From Calliphora vicina (Eukaryota; Arthropoda; Insecta; Diptera; Calliphoridae), in NCBI RefSeq assembly GCF_958450345.1, contig NC_088780.1:44508033-44572032 (forward strand): a DNA stretch of 64,000 nt, given 5' to 3'. Numbering within the stretch: position 1 is the stretch's first letter; each line of letters starts with the position of its first letter. Shown here piece by piece: positions 22,786-40,560 of this stretch. A model generated the notes under the pieces. It was not told the origin of the DNA. It worked only from the letters and a program-made list of their open reading frames with translations, and did no database searches. The position numbers were made by a program, and so were the translations under genes.

Positions 22786-23060
22786 AAACGAAAAATTTCG
22801 ATAAAATAAAATAATTTTTGAACCTTTACTCTTCTGTATTCAATAGCAATGGCCATACAAAATTTAAAGTTCTACATAATTTTGGTTTTTATATAGGTTC
22901 AAAATTCATATTTTATCATAGATGTTTGCAAAATACCTAAAGAAAAACTGATAATAACTTTAAAATTGTTAGTCAGATTTTAATTTTTTTTATATCATAT
23001 TAATGGTAGTGAATCGTAGATTTTAAAAGTAGCGAGAAATACGTTTCACATCAAAACAGG
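22786..23060 (+). repeat. Dispersed repeat shared with 40310-40530
   Basis: Common ordered blocks are GAAACGAAAAATTTCGAT, TTTTTGAACCTTTACTCTTCTG, CATGGCCATACAAAA (or a close variant) and AATCGTAGATTTTAAA. It is non-coding and of unknown family. Confidence 0.55.
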
Positions 23061-23344
23061 ATATAACATAAAAAATCGTCCTTAGTCAAATAATATCTCA
23101 AAAAAGCCATATTTAATTTTCCAAAGATTTTGCTTAAATATGAGTCATTGCACGATTAAAAACATATACAAAATTCAGAATGGTAACATAGGAGGTTCTG
23201 GGGATAATTGTAATTTTGGAATATATTTGAAAAAGTGTATTTATGTTTTTCTATATACTCGTATTTTTATAACTAATTAGTTATAATAATTAGTTATATA
23301 AGTTATCTCTTTTAGTTCAAGAGATATTTAAGTTTATTTATTTA

Positions 23345-24330
23345 TTTGTATACCCTCCACCACCATAAGTGGTGAATGAGGGTATATATACGTTTGTCAT
23401 TCCGTATGTAACATTGAGAAATATTCATCTGAGACCCAACAAAGTATATATATTATTGATCCTTATGAAATTCTAAGTCGATTGGGCCATGCCCGTCTGT
23501 CTGTCCGTGTGTGTAAAACACGCTCACGTCCAAAATACGCAAACAAACTTAGTAGAGTTGCAAGAAAAATGTTTAATATTGTCCTAAGCAGTTTGGTATT
23601 GAAAATCAGCAAAATCTGTGCAGTGGAACTAAAGTTATAAATGAAAATGTGGGACAACCTAAAAAAAAAATTTATAATTTTCACATATTTTTGGAAATTT
23701 TTTGTAAATATATTGCAGCTAATATCATAAAATTTTGCACTCGTTATTTTTATGATAAAAGAAGTAACTCTGGTGAAAATTATAAGAATCGGTCCATGAT
23801 TTCTCCTAGCCCCCATACAAATTTCTTCCCGAAATATGGTTCTATGGTCTATAAATGCCTACAGAATAGGAATATCCACATGAAATTCAGCAAAAATAAG
23901 TTTCGTGGTAAAAGAAATTATATTACAAAATTTTTCGTGGATCGGCTCATATTTGACCATAGCCCCCATATAAAGTACACTTCCGAAAATCTCTTAAATA
24001 AGCATAAATGTCTTATGAATATCGCTATCAAGTTGAAATTCGACACGAATAATCCCCATATATACCAAAATCGCTGTACCTAATTCTATGAAGATCGGCC
24101 GATAATTGGTTATAGCTCCAATATAAGGACCAAAATAGTACACAGATTTGTATTCAAAAATCATAATACTGAATTTTGTGAATATTGGTCCATAATTGGC
24201 CACAGCTCTCATATAAATACATAAAAATCACGTAAAAATATTTTATGACAATCGAATCATAATAGGTCATAGCTCCCGCATAAGTCCCACAACCAAATAT
24301 TTTGAAATTTGTCTAAATATATTTGTATAC
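23345..24330 (+). mobile_element. DINE-like family 3 copy
   Basis: It opens with a hairpin (CACCACCATAAGTGGTG), then GAGGGTATATATACGTTTGTCATTCCG, a core with TATATATTATTGATCCTTAT and a short GTCTGTCTGTCCGTG run near 23494. Blocks of the type TAGCCCCCATATAAAGT and GATCGGCC follow. It is related to the mini-me core but distinct from the next copy. A fragment of the same family is at 59690-59940, and a family 3 tail may be at 31720-31770. Confidence 0.65.
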
Positions 24331-24473
24331 CCTTTTTATACCCTTCAGCTTCGTGAGAAGGGTATATATAAGTTTGTCATTCCGTTTGTAATTTCTACAT
24401 TTTTCATTTCCGACCCTATAAAGTATATATATTCTGGATCCTTATAGATAGCGGAGTCGATTAAGCCATGTCC

Positions 24474-30458
<5,985 letters not shown>

Positions 30459-30563
30459 CTATTTAAAATCAGCAAAATCCGTCCATAAATAACGGAGATA
30501 TGAGCAAAAATCCGAGACAACCTCTGAAAATTTCATCAAAAAACACAATGTATTGCATGCTTT

Positions 30564-31045
30564 GACAAAAAAGCAACAAAATTATGGTTGGATGTGCAAG
30601 CTTTGCGTATTTTGTTTTTTTTTTGTGTTTTGTTTCTTTTGGCGTTGTTGTTGTTTTTTATACAACTAAACGTTTGTTTGGTTGTGTGTTGGTTTTTTTG
30701 ACAAAAAAAGCAACAAAATTATGGTTGGATGTGCAAGCTTTGCGTATTTTGTTTTTCTTTTGTGTTTTGTTTCTTTTGGCGTTGTTGTTGTTTTTTATAC
30801 AAGTAAACTTATGTTTGGTTGTGTGTTGGTTTTTTTGACAAAAAATCAACAAATCGTATGTTTGGATGTGCAAGCTTTGCGTATTTTGTTTTTCTTTTGT
30901 GTTTTGTTTCTTTTGGCGTTGTTGTTGTTTTTTATACAATTAAACGTATGTTTGGATGTGTGTTGGTTCATTGCCTTGCGTATTTTGTTTTTGTTTTTCT
31001 TTTGGTGTTCTGTTTCGTTTGGCGTTGTTGTTGTTTTTTGTGTTC
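30564..31045 (+). repeat. Minisatellite of about 136 bp, about 3.5 units
   Basis: Unit starts are near 30564, 30700 and 30837, with a shortened last unit to about 31045. Each unit carries ACAAAAAAGCAACAAAATTATGG or a variant, GGATGTGCAAGCTTTGCG, TTTTGTTTCTTTTGGCG and GTTGTTGTTGTTTTTTATAC. It lies inside the 3' part of the mini-me-like element. Repetitive hydrophobic frames across it are by-products. Confidence 0.88.
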
Positions 31046-31284
31046 TTGATAAATTTAGGATGCTGTACGCTGAAAGTGGGCAATGTACATACATACATAC
31101 CTATATACTAATTATAAAAAATAATAATGCATCCACAACAAAGGTGAAGGGTATATAAGATTCGGCATAGCCGAATATAGCACTCTTACTTGTTTTATAC
31201 TCTGTTTCTTCACTTGAGGTTAAAAGGGAAAAATGTTGATCCAAACGTATTAACTAATTATTAAGTATATAAATTGTTAAATTT

Positions 31285-31411
31285 CATTTCATGAGGTCCA
31301 GACTAAAACTCGACAACACTTCCCCTTTGCGCATTTGAAATTTCATTAAAATCGAACTAAGGGTTTAGAAGTTACAGATTTATTTCCCTCTTTTTTTCTC
31401 ATACCACTGTG
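31285..31411. repeat. Dispersed repeat ending in a Transib-like terminus, copy 2
   Basis: It matches 3040-3175 in order and ends in ATACCACTGTG (31401-31411), followed by CGCCA, one base from CGCCG and compatible with a CGNCG-type target. It abuts a LINE reverse-transcriptase fragment at 31416. The left end is not recognised. Confidence 0.55.
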
Positions 31412-31415
31412 CGCC

Positions 31416-31575
31416 ACTTTGACACTCAGATATTGTAAATCGTTTAACCCAGTTCCAACAAACTGTTTACGGTTACCTATGTAAGAAAATAATAATTTAC
31501 ACGAAGATTTAGAAAAATTAAATTTAGACGACAATTTCTCAATTAAAAGACAATAATTAACTGTGTCAAACGTTC
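31416..31575 (-). pseudogene. Non-LTR retrotransposon reverse-transcriptase fragment
   Basis: The minus strand reads FDTVNYCLLIEKLSSKF, then SKSSCKLLFSYIGNRKQFV. This matches the region after the first catalytic aspartate of LINE reverse transcriptases (AFDTVNHxLL...YLxNRxQ). About 50 codons remain. The upstream domains and the YADD-type box are missing. It differs from the LINE at 53469-56000 (which has AFDKVWH), so it is a separate, older family. Confidence 0.7.
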
Positions 31576-31719
31576 TAATAGGAATTTCAGTTATAAATTG
31601 CTGAATTAGATACAATTTTTTGTACATTTGAAATAAAATATCTTCTGTGTAAACTAGTCTTTCTAACAATTATTACATTATTTCACCTTTTATAGTATAA
31701 AATGTATACCATCATATTT

Positions 31720-31770
31720 AGGTGGAGGGTATTTAAGATTCGGCACGGCCGAAAATATTATCTATATTTG
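31720..31770 (+). repeat. DINE-like terminal hairpin fragment
   Basis: GTGGAGGGTATTTAAGATTCGGCACGGCCGAA is the 3' hairpin region of the DINE-like families. The rest of the element is missing. Confidence 0.5.
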
Positions 31771-31790
31771 CTATAAAATTTCGAAAACAA

Positions 31791-34384
31791 TAAAAATAAC
31801 ATGCTAATAGCTATCTCATCCCTATAAAAAGTTACACACATCCAAAAAAAGGCCATGTTTGAAAAATTAAAACTTTAACCCACTGTAAAAAAAAATTCAG
31901 ACCAGCTGGACTATAAGTTTATTCTACAAAAATTATCTACTCAACATGCCCTTTCAGAATTAAAGGGTCGCTAGTCTGTTCCAAAAATGCTGTTGGACAG
32001 TGTAATTGAAATTAAAATTATTTTTAATGACTTTCAGATACAATACAATACACAATACAATAGACTTTATTAAGATTTTTAAATATGAAATTATTAGGAA
32101 ACCATTTAATTTGAATCTATTGCGTCTTTCTTATTTTAAATAAAAAAAATTCACTAAAAAACAAGAATTACTTTATGTTCGGTTTTATTATATGTATGAA
32201 CAAATTAATACCCACAATTAAAATCTTTAGGGAATAAATTTTAATGTTGAATTCATAAAATTTGTGTATAAATTCCTTCCACATATGAAATTTTATTTTT
32301 CTTTGTTGATGTTTGAAATAATACTATATTTTTAGGTATCAACCATGATACAATCATTCAAGGTAGAAACATTAGGGAGAGTTTTCAATATTTACGCTTG
32401 CAACGTCAAACTATGAATATAATTATTTACTTTTTTATTTTGTTGTTGCGACATTAAATGAATTTAACACGTTTATTATGAAATGAACTCAAATATACAT
32501 ACATATATATTTAAAAAAACATTTTTTTTCAATAAAACTGGAAATAATTAATTTTTTTTCTTCAACATTTCATTTTGATTTTTTCATATTTTCTTTTTTC
32601 ATATATTGTTGTGTCATGGGTATCAACCATAGCATAACAATATAAAGTAGACTCAATAGAAAATACATTCTCAGTTTTACAGTTCATATAATGAAACAAA
32701 TGAAAATATGAAAAATGCAAAAGAAATGACTAAGGCGACATTTACATGTTGATTTAAAGTCATGTCTTTTTTGTTTCCCGTTTAAAATCCCTACGAATGT
32801 CCCCTTGCATTTATACGATGCCTTTTTTGTCAAACATATTAGGCTTTTTCATCATCAACAACCAAAAGATCTCAAGCAGAATATCAAAAAAAAAACAATG
32901 GCTTTTAATCATGACTTTGGATTCATACAAAAATTAACTATCAGAGTGTTATTTGGAACTCGAATGCCAAGGTGTATATTGGGTCAAATCCGGGTAAACA
33001 GTTTGGTACTTTTTTTAAAACATATTTTTTCTTGAGCACATTAACAGATTTTAATCGTTTGAGACATGATTGTAGCAAAATGGAGTATTTTTTAAATTAA
33101 AAACTTGGGGGGTGTTTTTAATCGAAAACAATTTTTAAATTTCTTTAAACGAAATGCAAAAGAAAATTATCGAGTTCATCAAATGTTTATATTTTATATT
33201 TAAACATCTATGTATGGCTAAATGAAAAAAAAAAACTATTTGAAATTCTAAGAAAAATGTTTGACCTTGGGAGAATCGGAAAAGTGGGAAATAAGGATCA
33301 CCCTAATGTACATATATATACTTTTAAACTAATAATAACTAATTAAATGAAATTAACTGGAGGAAGAAAATATTTGTTTTACAAGGGTTCACTTGCTTTG
33401 ACAGATGTCATCTTTTCGTTAGCATTCGAAAAAAAACAATTAATTTTATTTTTATATTTTTTATTAGAGTTCTATTAAGTGTTTAAATTGAATTAAATAC
33501 ATGTTAAAAATCAAAATATCTCTATCTCAACTCAGCAAAAACTTTGTTTAAATTTTAAAATTACATAACAGACTTTGTCTGGCTTTTAATCGTCATATAA
33601 TTATCCTCCTGTGATTGGTTACTGAATTAAAGATTTTGTGTTACATAAAAATCAAATAAGTAATGTTACAAACTTACTAATTAAATAAGTAATAAATAAC
33701 AATTTATTCCAAACTAAAAAAATAAAACATGTTCAAAATCATACAAAATTTATTTAATGTCATTTATAATGTTAGAAAATAATAATGTTACCTTTCATTT
33801 ATAACCGAAATTCTTTTTATACAAACATTATCGAAAAAAATGATAAAGAAAAAGACAAATTTTAATCAATTTACAACAATGAGACAGCATGTAAATCAAA
33901 TTTATATTTTCTCTCTCCAGATTTTGTTTATCTGCCAATGTATTCATGCAACTTGATTTGGAAATGTTCATGTTAAACACGTTGTAATTCAATTAATTCT
34001 ACTTCACCTTTTGAATTTTGTTAAATTTATTTGATTTCAATGATATTTTCTATTCAATATAATTTGTTTTTTTTTCATACCATTCATTCGTTCGTTTTTC
34101 ATTTAAATCGACTGTCAATTACCATGGCATTGCCAACACCAACACTACCACCACGAACTATTATTGTCAGTGTGTGTATGTATGTAAGTATCTGTGACAT
34201 ACTGGATATAAATATAATGGTTTGTATGAGTGAATACTTGATTGTATGAAAATATTATCTGTAAGACTGTATAAGTATCTGGTGTTGTTTAAGCGTATGT
34301 ACAGTGTCGATCATAACACATTAGAAAGAAATTGCTTCAATGCTATTGCTATAGGGAAAACAAATTTGATTATATTTTAAAATA
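31791..34384. other. Long AT-rich stretch without a gene
   Basis: A block at 31865-31930 recurs at 35277-35338 (TTCAGACCAGCTGGACTATAA), marking a dispersed repeat. A short ACAATAC repeat is at 32040-32060. Otherwise no transposase, RNA gene or long frame is seen. The frame at 34031-34249 has no recognisable motif. Confidence 0.45.
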
Positions 34385-35090
34385 AACAAGTAAGAGAACT
34401 ACATATATTCGGCTTTGCCGAATCTTATATATCCTTCACCAAATTATACTTTAAAATAAATTTTTTCAAATATTTTTAGGTAAACAAAATTTAACTTTTT
34501 TTTTGTAAATTGTTTTTTAAATTTTTTTTTTTTTTGAAATTGTCTTTTAATTTTTTTTTCGAAATTTTTTTGAAAAAGTTTTTTTTTTTTTTTGGAAAAA
34601 AAATTCATGACAAAAAAAATTTTTTAATGAAAAAAATTCGGGTTCAAAAATATTTTTCCCGATTTTGACCCATTGTAGGTCCAACTTACTATAGCCTTAT
34701 CTGCAATGAACTTTGAAATATCTATCATTAGATATCCATATTGTCTATATTAATGACTTAGTAATCCAGATATTGGTCAAAAATAGGTCAAAAATCGAGG
34801 TTGTCCCGGTTTTTTGCTCATATCTCAGCCATTTGTGGACCGATTTTGCTGATAAATAGCAAACTTCTCGAAAGCATGTCTGACAGAATTATTGAAGATT
34901 TGGATCCCGAAGATATCTGGGGTCTTCAGAAAATTGATTTCAACAGACAGACAGACGGACATGGCTTAATCGACTCCGCTATCTATAAGGATCCAGAATA
35001 TATATACATACTTTATAGAGTCGGAAATGAAAAATGTAGAAATTACAAACGGAATGACAAACTTATATATACCCTTCTCACGAAGGTGAA
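34385..35090 (-). mobile_element. Mini-me/DINE-like family 1 copy, nearly complete
   Basis: Reverse orientation. It starts AACAAGTAAGAGAAC, then the hairpin ATTCGGCTTTGCCGAAT, a homopolymer-rich section, GACCCATTGTAGGTCC, GTTGTCCCGGTTTTTTGC, the GACAGACAGACGG tract at 34947-34959 (three units), the core GGCTTAATCGACTCCGC, TATATATA and the hairpin CCCTTCTCACGAAGG. It is the reference structure for this family in the window. Confidence 0.85.
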
Positions 35091-35276
35091 GACTTTTTTT
35101 GATTTTCTAGAAAAAGGGGTCAAATTTACCCCTAAAGAAAGGAGCTAGATGGTTAGGATCTTCCATAAAAATGATCCTCAAAAAAATTCCACCATACAAC
35201 GCTGACAATAAGAATTCTCTCAGATATTAACTTACAACATATTTTTCATTTAGTATCGTGAACCCTTCGACCAAAA

Positions 35277-35338
35277 AATTAAAACTTTGACCCATTGTAA
35301 AAAAAAATTCAGACCAGCTGGACTATAAATTTATTCCA
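35277..35338 (+). repeat. Short dispersed repeat, second copy (see 31865-31930)
   Basis: About 62 bp are shared with 31865-31930: AAAACTTTGACCCATTGTAA and TTCAGACCAGCTGGACTATAA. It is probably an old transposon fragment. Confidence 0.5.
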
Positions 35339-35384
35339 CAAATATATATTATTTCACAAAATCGGGAATTGTCACATCGAGATC

Positions 35385-35455
35385 GAAACGAATTTTATCA
35401 AACTATAATTAAGGCACGTCATCTATTTCAATGACAACAACAGATAACACAGACG
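35385..35455 (+). pseudogene. Tc1-like transposase C-terminal scrap
   Basis: GATCGAAACGAATTTTATCAAAC and the following codons align with the stretch at 52426-52500 in the Tc1 relic there. It is interrupted at 35456 by the large inverted-repeat element. Confidence 0.4.
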
Positions 35456-35550
35456 TAGTGTTTATAAAAAACCGACTTTTTGAAAAACCGGTTTGTCGGT
35501 TAACCGAAAATTGGCGTTTTTCAGAAAACCGGTTTTTCGGTTAAACGACT

Positions 35551-36271
35551 TAGAAAAAACCGGTTAAACCGGTTAACCGACATATATGTGAAGAACACAT
35601 AAAATGTCCAATAAAGTATACACAACTTTAAAAATTTTTTATCACATCGACTTTCTGATTTGAAACAGAAAATGTTCCAAGTCCCAAAAAAGGACATATA
35701 TATTTGTCATTATAAATCTTACCAAATAATTAATAAAACTCCATTTCAAAAATATTTCCAATCATGGATTTAGAACGTTTATTTCTGAAAAGAAACTTTG
35801 TACACTAAGCTAACGAAATGATTAATAAAATAAAATTTTAAGAACAGAACACACTAATGAAGTCAAATTTATTGAAAGAAGGTATGTTCATCAAATTCAA
35901 TTTAACGTTAGAAAAAACCGGTTAAACCGGTTAACCGACATATATGTGAAGAACACATAAAATGTCCAATAAAGTATACACAACTTTAAAAATTTTTTAT
36001 CACATCGACTTTCTGATTTGAAACAGAAAATGTTCCAAGTCCCAAAAAAGGACATATATAAGTATTTGTCATTATAAATCTTACCAAATAATTAATAAAA
36101 CTCCATTTCAAAAATATTTCCAATCATGGATTTAGAACGTTTATTTCTGAAAAGAAACTTTGTACACTAAGCTAACGAAATGATTAATAAAATAAAATTT
36201 TAAGAACAGAACACACTAATGAAGTCAAATTTATTGAAAGAAGGTATGTTCATCAAATTCAATTTAACGTT
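35551..36271 (+). repeat. Near-identical 358-bp tandem duplication in the left arm
   Basis: Unit 1 is 35551-35908 and unit 2 is 35909-36271. They are identical by eye except for a 4-base AGTA insertion near 36061 in unit 2. The unit starts TAGAAAAAACCGGTTAAACC and ends TTTAACGTT. The right arm carries one diverged copy. This indicates a recent local duplication or an assembly join of two haplotypes. Confidence 0.9.
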
Positions 36272-36558
36272 TGGTAAAATCATCACTAAGTTTATAAGGA
36301 ATCATTAGTAAGAATTTTAATACTTAGTTTCATTACGTACAATTTATTCTGAAAAAGTTTTTAAATAAATAAACTCATCGTCCACTACTATTTAGAACCA
36401 TTGCAATTCTTAAAGAGGTTTATATTGTAAATCCGCAGTTTAGGGTTCAAATCAGACCAAATGTTTGCTATAATGTGTACACAATAAATATAAAAAAACA
36501 AATAACATAATTAATTATATTCTGAAAAAAGGTAACAAAATTAAAAATATTCACTATT

Positions 36559-37309
36559 TCGGTACTGACAAAACAATAGAAACTTTTAAACTTCTGCAAG
36601 AAAGAAGTGTAAAACGAAAATAATATTTAAAAGAACGATGTAAAAAGCATCCTGTTTACAGTTATTCTGGTAATTTTTCACAATTTCTTTATCTAAATTT
36701 TTCGCATAATTGTTTTTTTTTCTAAGTTAACGAAAATGGCTAAAGTTAAGATTTGTGAAGGCTTAAAAAATAAAATAATTAACGATTTTAAAGCTGGTTT
36801 AAAACAAAAAAGTATCTGTAACAAATATTCTTTAAATAAATCAGCAGTTTCTAGACAAGATAATTTAATAGCGAGAGAGTTCAAGAAATTCCCAAAAATA
36901 ACTCCTCGAGAGGTTGTTAATAGCCTAAAATTAGAAATAAGTACCCGAACAGTTAGTAGCAGGGCAAATGAGGCTGGTCTTGGTTGCTATCGTCCTGTGA
37001 AAAAACCACTCATTTCTAAAAAGAACCGTTCTGCTCGTCAATCCCATAGAAAATCTATGGGAAATTGTAGATTGTAAAATAAGGACCCAAAATTACACCA
37101 GGAAGAAAGATTTATCGGAGGCGGTTATAATGGAATGTCAAAATATTTCAAAGGAGACCATTGACTCTTTAATTGGTTCAATGCTTCGTCGATGTGTAGC
37201 AGTTATAAAAAATAAGGGATGCCCAACAAAATATTGAGTTATTGCAAAGTTTAGACCATATTGTTAAAAAAAATACCTATGTACGTTTCCATTGTTTTGT
37301 CAATGCCGT
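36559..37309 (+). mobile_element. Tc1-like element, internally deleted
   Basis: The terminal inverted repeats are CGGTACTGACAAAACAATAG (from 36560) and the inverse complement ending 37308. About 24 bp match with three mismatches. The right flank is TA and the left flank is mutated. Length is about 750 bp, against 1.6 kb for a full Tc1-type element. It lies inside the 7.1-kb inverted-repeat element. Confidence 0.8.
36736..37239 (+). pseudogene. Tc1-like transposase, N- and C-terminal remains
   Basis: It starts at ATG 36736 (MAKVKICEGLKNKIINDF) with a helix-turn-helix of the KSICNKYSLNKSAVSR type. The second DNA-binding region follows (TPREVVNSLKLEISTRTVSSR, then RANEAGLGCYRPVKKPL). After about residue 105 the frame shifts and the DDE catalytic core is gone. 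The normal C-terminus returns near 37125-37239 (SKETIDSLIGSMLRRCVAVI to a stop). It is non-functional. Tc1 transposases would act in the nucleus on the flanking inverted repeats. Confidence 0.8.
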
Positions 37310-39216
37310 AATAAAGAAATCTTTTAATTTTGTTTTCTCATTTTTAGAATTTAATTAATTATGTCCTTTGTTTTTTGTTAAACTAACTATTGAAAACTAA
37401 ATATTTTCAGGTTCACCCTTATCAGTTTGACCATTTTATATGGTGTACAATAAAAACATATCAATAAACTAATTTGTATAAAAAATTAAAAATTCGCTGA
37501 AAAATTACTAATCTATTTGGTAAATAAATCGAAGTTTTACAAAATTTTTCATATTTTATTCGTATTAAAAATATTATAGAAATGTTCGTAACTTGAATGT
37601 TTAACAACTGCATGATTATAATTAAATTAATGATTCATTTTTGTTGATCATAATTATAATTTTTTTCATAAAAAAAATTATTTCGGGGTATTATCTAAAA
37701 ATGTCACTGTAATGCCATAAATGTGCACCGTTAAATTTTTATTTAAAACTTTTGGAATACAAAATTTTATTGATGATAAAGCTAATAGAGTCCAATTTCA
37801 TCATTCTTGAAAGATCACAAAAATAATCCAAATCATACACCAGAATTATTATACTCAAACGAGGCATATGTTTACGTAAACCAGTTTCATGCTAAAAAAT
37901 ATAATATTCAAAGTTGCATTACCCAAAATTTAGAAGAAAAACACCAACAAATAGAGAGTGTAATGTGAATATAAAAACCGCGAACAATTGTTAAGTTCAA
38001 CATAGTAATGATGGTTCATCAACTCCTACAAAACGTAGTTAAAATTTCGGGCGCCAAAATTTCGTTGTTAATAATACTGAGGATGTATTTTTATTTTAGA
38101 GTGCATTTGTGATTTCTATAACCTTTAATTTCTTTGGAATTGGTAAAATGTTATAGACTTTTGCCCAATACTGTATGTGTTTGTTTATATTGTAGAAGTA
38201 TAAAAGGACTTCTTTTATTCTGTGTTTATCTCTGGCATTGTATTAATGCGACATTGTCCCAAAGGTATTTTGAAAACATTGGTTGTTGTTGTTGTTTTTC
38301 CGTTAACTTCTTCCGTGTTTGTTTTCCTGCCACTACATCTTCATACGCGCCCATACACACACTTCAAGATAGTAACAGCCCAGCGAACACGGAAGGTTGA
38401 TCTCAAATTTCTGAAACTAATAGAAAACATTTAAATACAATGTGTTAACTCCAAAGAATTATAAAACAATATTTTCACACAAACATTGTTTTATAAACCT
38501 TTGTTAAAATTAAATAATGGCTTTTTCAACAATTAGGTGTATTTTTCTCTTTTAGACTAAATGAAAAGTTTACAAAATTACATTTAATTCTATATCTATA
38601 ATTTTATAAACGTTTTAATATGTGTTTGCTGGGAGAATAAGGAAAGTATGTTGTGGTTACAGTGGTTACAAAGAAAACTGTTGGTACAACAAATAACAAA
38701 AAATAAATAGCTGACTCATTGTTAAAGTGAAGCTCTTTTCAGAGAAATTGTTAAGAACTTATTTTCTGTAAATCAATATGGTTTATTTCGACAGACTGAA
38801 CATAGATACACCAACACTTTAATTTTATATTAAATTATTATTATTGATTGTAGATATTTTGTTTTGTGTAGCAGTTCGTTTAAAATTCTTTGCTACAATA
38901 AATTGATATGTAAATATACAGGCTTCTTCAGAAAAAGTAAAACGGAAATTTCTTTCAGAATGATATTAAAACCTTTGTTTAAATATAAAAAACTTTGTCA
39001 AATTAAAATCAGAAATACAGAATTATTAAATATTTTTGGACGTAATAGATTACACGGAATCTGAGGAACCTAAAACGAAATCGATAGGAATTGAAACCAT
39101 TCCGAATAAAATGTGTGCCAGGCCTGACAAATAAAACAATATATAATGCAAACATTTTGAGTACGCCAAATTGTCTTTCATAAAAATAATTTGTCTGCTC
39201 AAACAAATACATGAAT
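37310..39216. other. AT-rich stretch inside the inverted-repeat element, no gene
   Basis: A GTTGTTGTTGTT patch with a less AT-rich section lies at 38280-38400, with chance frames of 70-88 codons. No motif was recognised. Confidence 0.4.
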
Positions 39217-39510
39217 AAACAAGTAAGAAAGTATAGTCAGTCGGTCAAGTTCGACCATATGATACCCTACACAGAGAAGATGATTATAAACAGTTCTCTT
39301 TTAAAATGTATATGGGAGCTATAACTATTTTATTTGAATACCAACATTTTAAAGAAATCTATACTCGTTAAAATGATTTTCGGAAGTCGGACACATATGG
39401 GAGCTATGACTAATTATGGACCGATCGTCACAAAAGTTAGTGGTGCGAGTTCGGCTTATATAAAACTTATTTTACCTTGTTCTCATTTACCAACCTGCTG
39501 ATATTGCAAT
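39217..39510 (-). mobile_element. DINE-like family 2 fragment
   Basis: It begins AACAAGTAAGAAAGTATAGTC, then GGTCAAGTTCGACCATATGATACCCTACAC, and later ATTTTCGGAAGTCGGACAC and GGGAGCTATGACTAATTATGGACCGATCG. It is truncated at about 39510. Confidence 0.65.
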
Positions 39511-39598
39511 TTATCTGGGCGCTCTGGTTAGTCGGGGTTGGTACTGCAGATGTCATCTCGCTCACCTGCTAGGGCCGTTGCTTCTGCTGTTTTTCTCA

Positions 39599-39801
39599 AT
39601 ATACTGTGCAACAAATGAAGACTTTTGGAAAAACACATGGTCATGACAGTATAGGTTCGACCCGACAACCCTATACTCAGTTTGCCGATTTTGGTGACCA
39701 AATTTTTTTTATGGGCCTCCAAAGATTCTGAAAATCATTTGGCTCTCAAAAAAGGTGTCATCAGTTTTTTATCATGACCGTGTGTTTGTTGCACTGTGAT
39801 A
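39599..39801. mobile_element. CACTGTGCAACAA MITE, short copy
   Basis: The element is 39602-39798. Its ends are TACTGTGCAACAAATG and TTTGTTGCACTGTG, flanked by ATA on both sides. The interior matches one arm of the larger element at 45373-46258 (GAAGACTTTTGG, GTCATGACAGTATAGG, GGTGTCATCAGTTTTT). It is non-coding. The 3-bp duplications and CACT-type ends suggest a CACTA- or Harbinger-like origin, not proven. Confidence 0.7.
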
Positions 39802-40309
39802 TTAATATGGGTTATTTACTTTTAATTTGATTTTGGAGAAGTATATCTTAAAAATAGAGGAAAATATTTTGATTTCACTATATTACTGTTGTCACTCACT
39901 GTATTTAAATAAGAAATGTCGTGAACATTTTTCTTTTAGTTTTTGGTTAAAGTCAAGAATGTGTTTTTTTTTATAAATTTCACATGCTTTCAGACAGTTT
40001 ATTCTTCGTTTTATTACTTTTTACACTCAACCACTACAACTAAATCCATGATTACTAAAATTTCCATTAAGTTGTTATCTACAGAAATGGTTGGAAAAAA
40101 AATAACAACTCCTTTAGGTGTCACACACATACTTATATAAATAAGAACATCCTGTTAAAAGAAGCAGCTCCCTTAAGTTTCTTACAGATATAATTTTTTT
40201 AAACGCAGTTTAGTTCAACCGAATTTAAATGGGTAAAGAAGGTGTGGTAAGGGAATTTCAAATGAATAAAAAAGCAAATGAATAGAATGGCATTAATGTT
40301 ACGTACATA

Positions 40310-40530
40310 CATAGCGGAGATGAAACGAAAAATTTCGATTCAAAACATTTATTTTTGAACCTTTACTCTTCTGATTTTTATAATATTTACATGGCCATAC
40401 AAAAATTAAACTTCTCAAGAATTTCGAAATATCGTGCAAAAAAAACTTAATAACTTTGGAACTGTTAATCATAATAATTTTGTATATATTAAATTTAATA
40501 AATCGTAGATTTTAAAGGTTTTTCTAGAAA
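40310..40530 (+). repeat. Dispersed repeat, second copy (see 22786-23060)
   Basis: It shares GAAACGAAAAATTTCGATT, TTTTTGAACCTTTACTCTTCTG, CATGGCCATACAAAAA and AATCGTAGATTTTAAA with the stretch at 22786-23060. It is non-coding. Confidence 0.55.
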
Positions 40531-40560
40531 TATGGATAGTTTACTAAAATATAAAAATAT

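Larger units (their letters stand above)
20350..22790 (-). mobile_element. DINE-like family 2 copy, split by an FB-like element
   Basis: It starts ACAAGTAAGAAAATATAGTCGGTCAAG at 20350. It contains the family phrases TTTTAGAAGTGAACCTTATATGG and ATTACTAATTATGAC, breaks at 21339 and resumes at 22552 with ATTACAAGGTTTACATAGACGGACG (the minus-strand form of CGTCCGTC...AACCTTGTAAT in the intact copy at 56190-56780). It ends in the CACCACTATGG/AACATC part near 22790. The orientation is opposite to 56190-56780. A mariner-like N-terminal fragment also lies inside (20537). Confidence 0.65.

Noticed and set aside
23649..24083. 144-codon frame
   Set aside because: Lies entirely inside a DINE-like non-coding repeat, with the same region repeated at 59690-59940 without an open frame.
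30584..31158. Overlapping hydrophobic frames of 76-158 codons
   Set aside because: By-products of the T-rich 136-bp minisatellite on both strands.
36693..36884. 63-codon minus-strand frame
   Set aside because: Antisense shadow of the Tc1-like transposase N-terminus.
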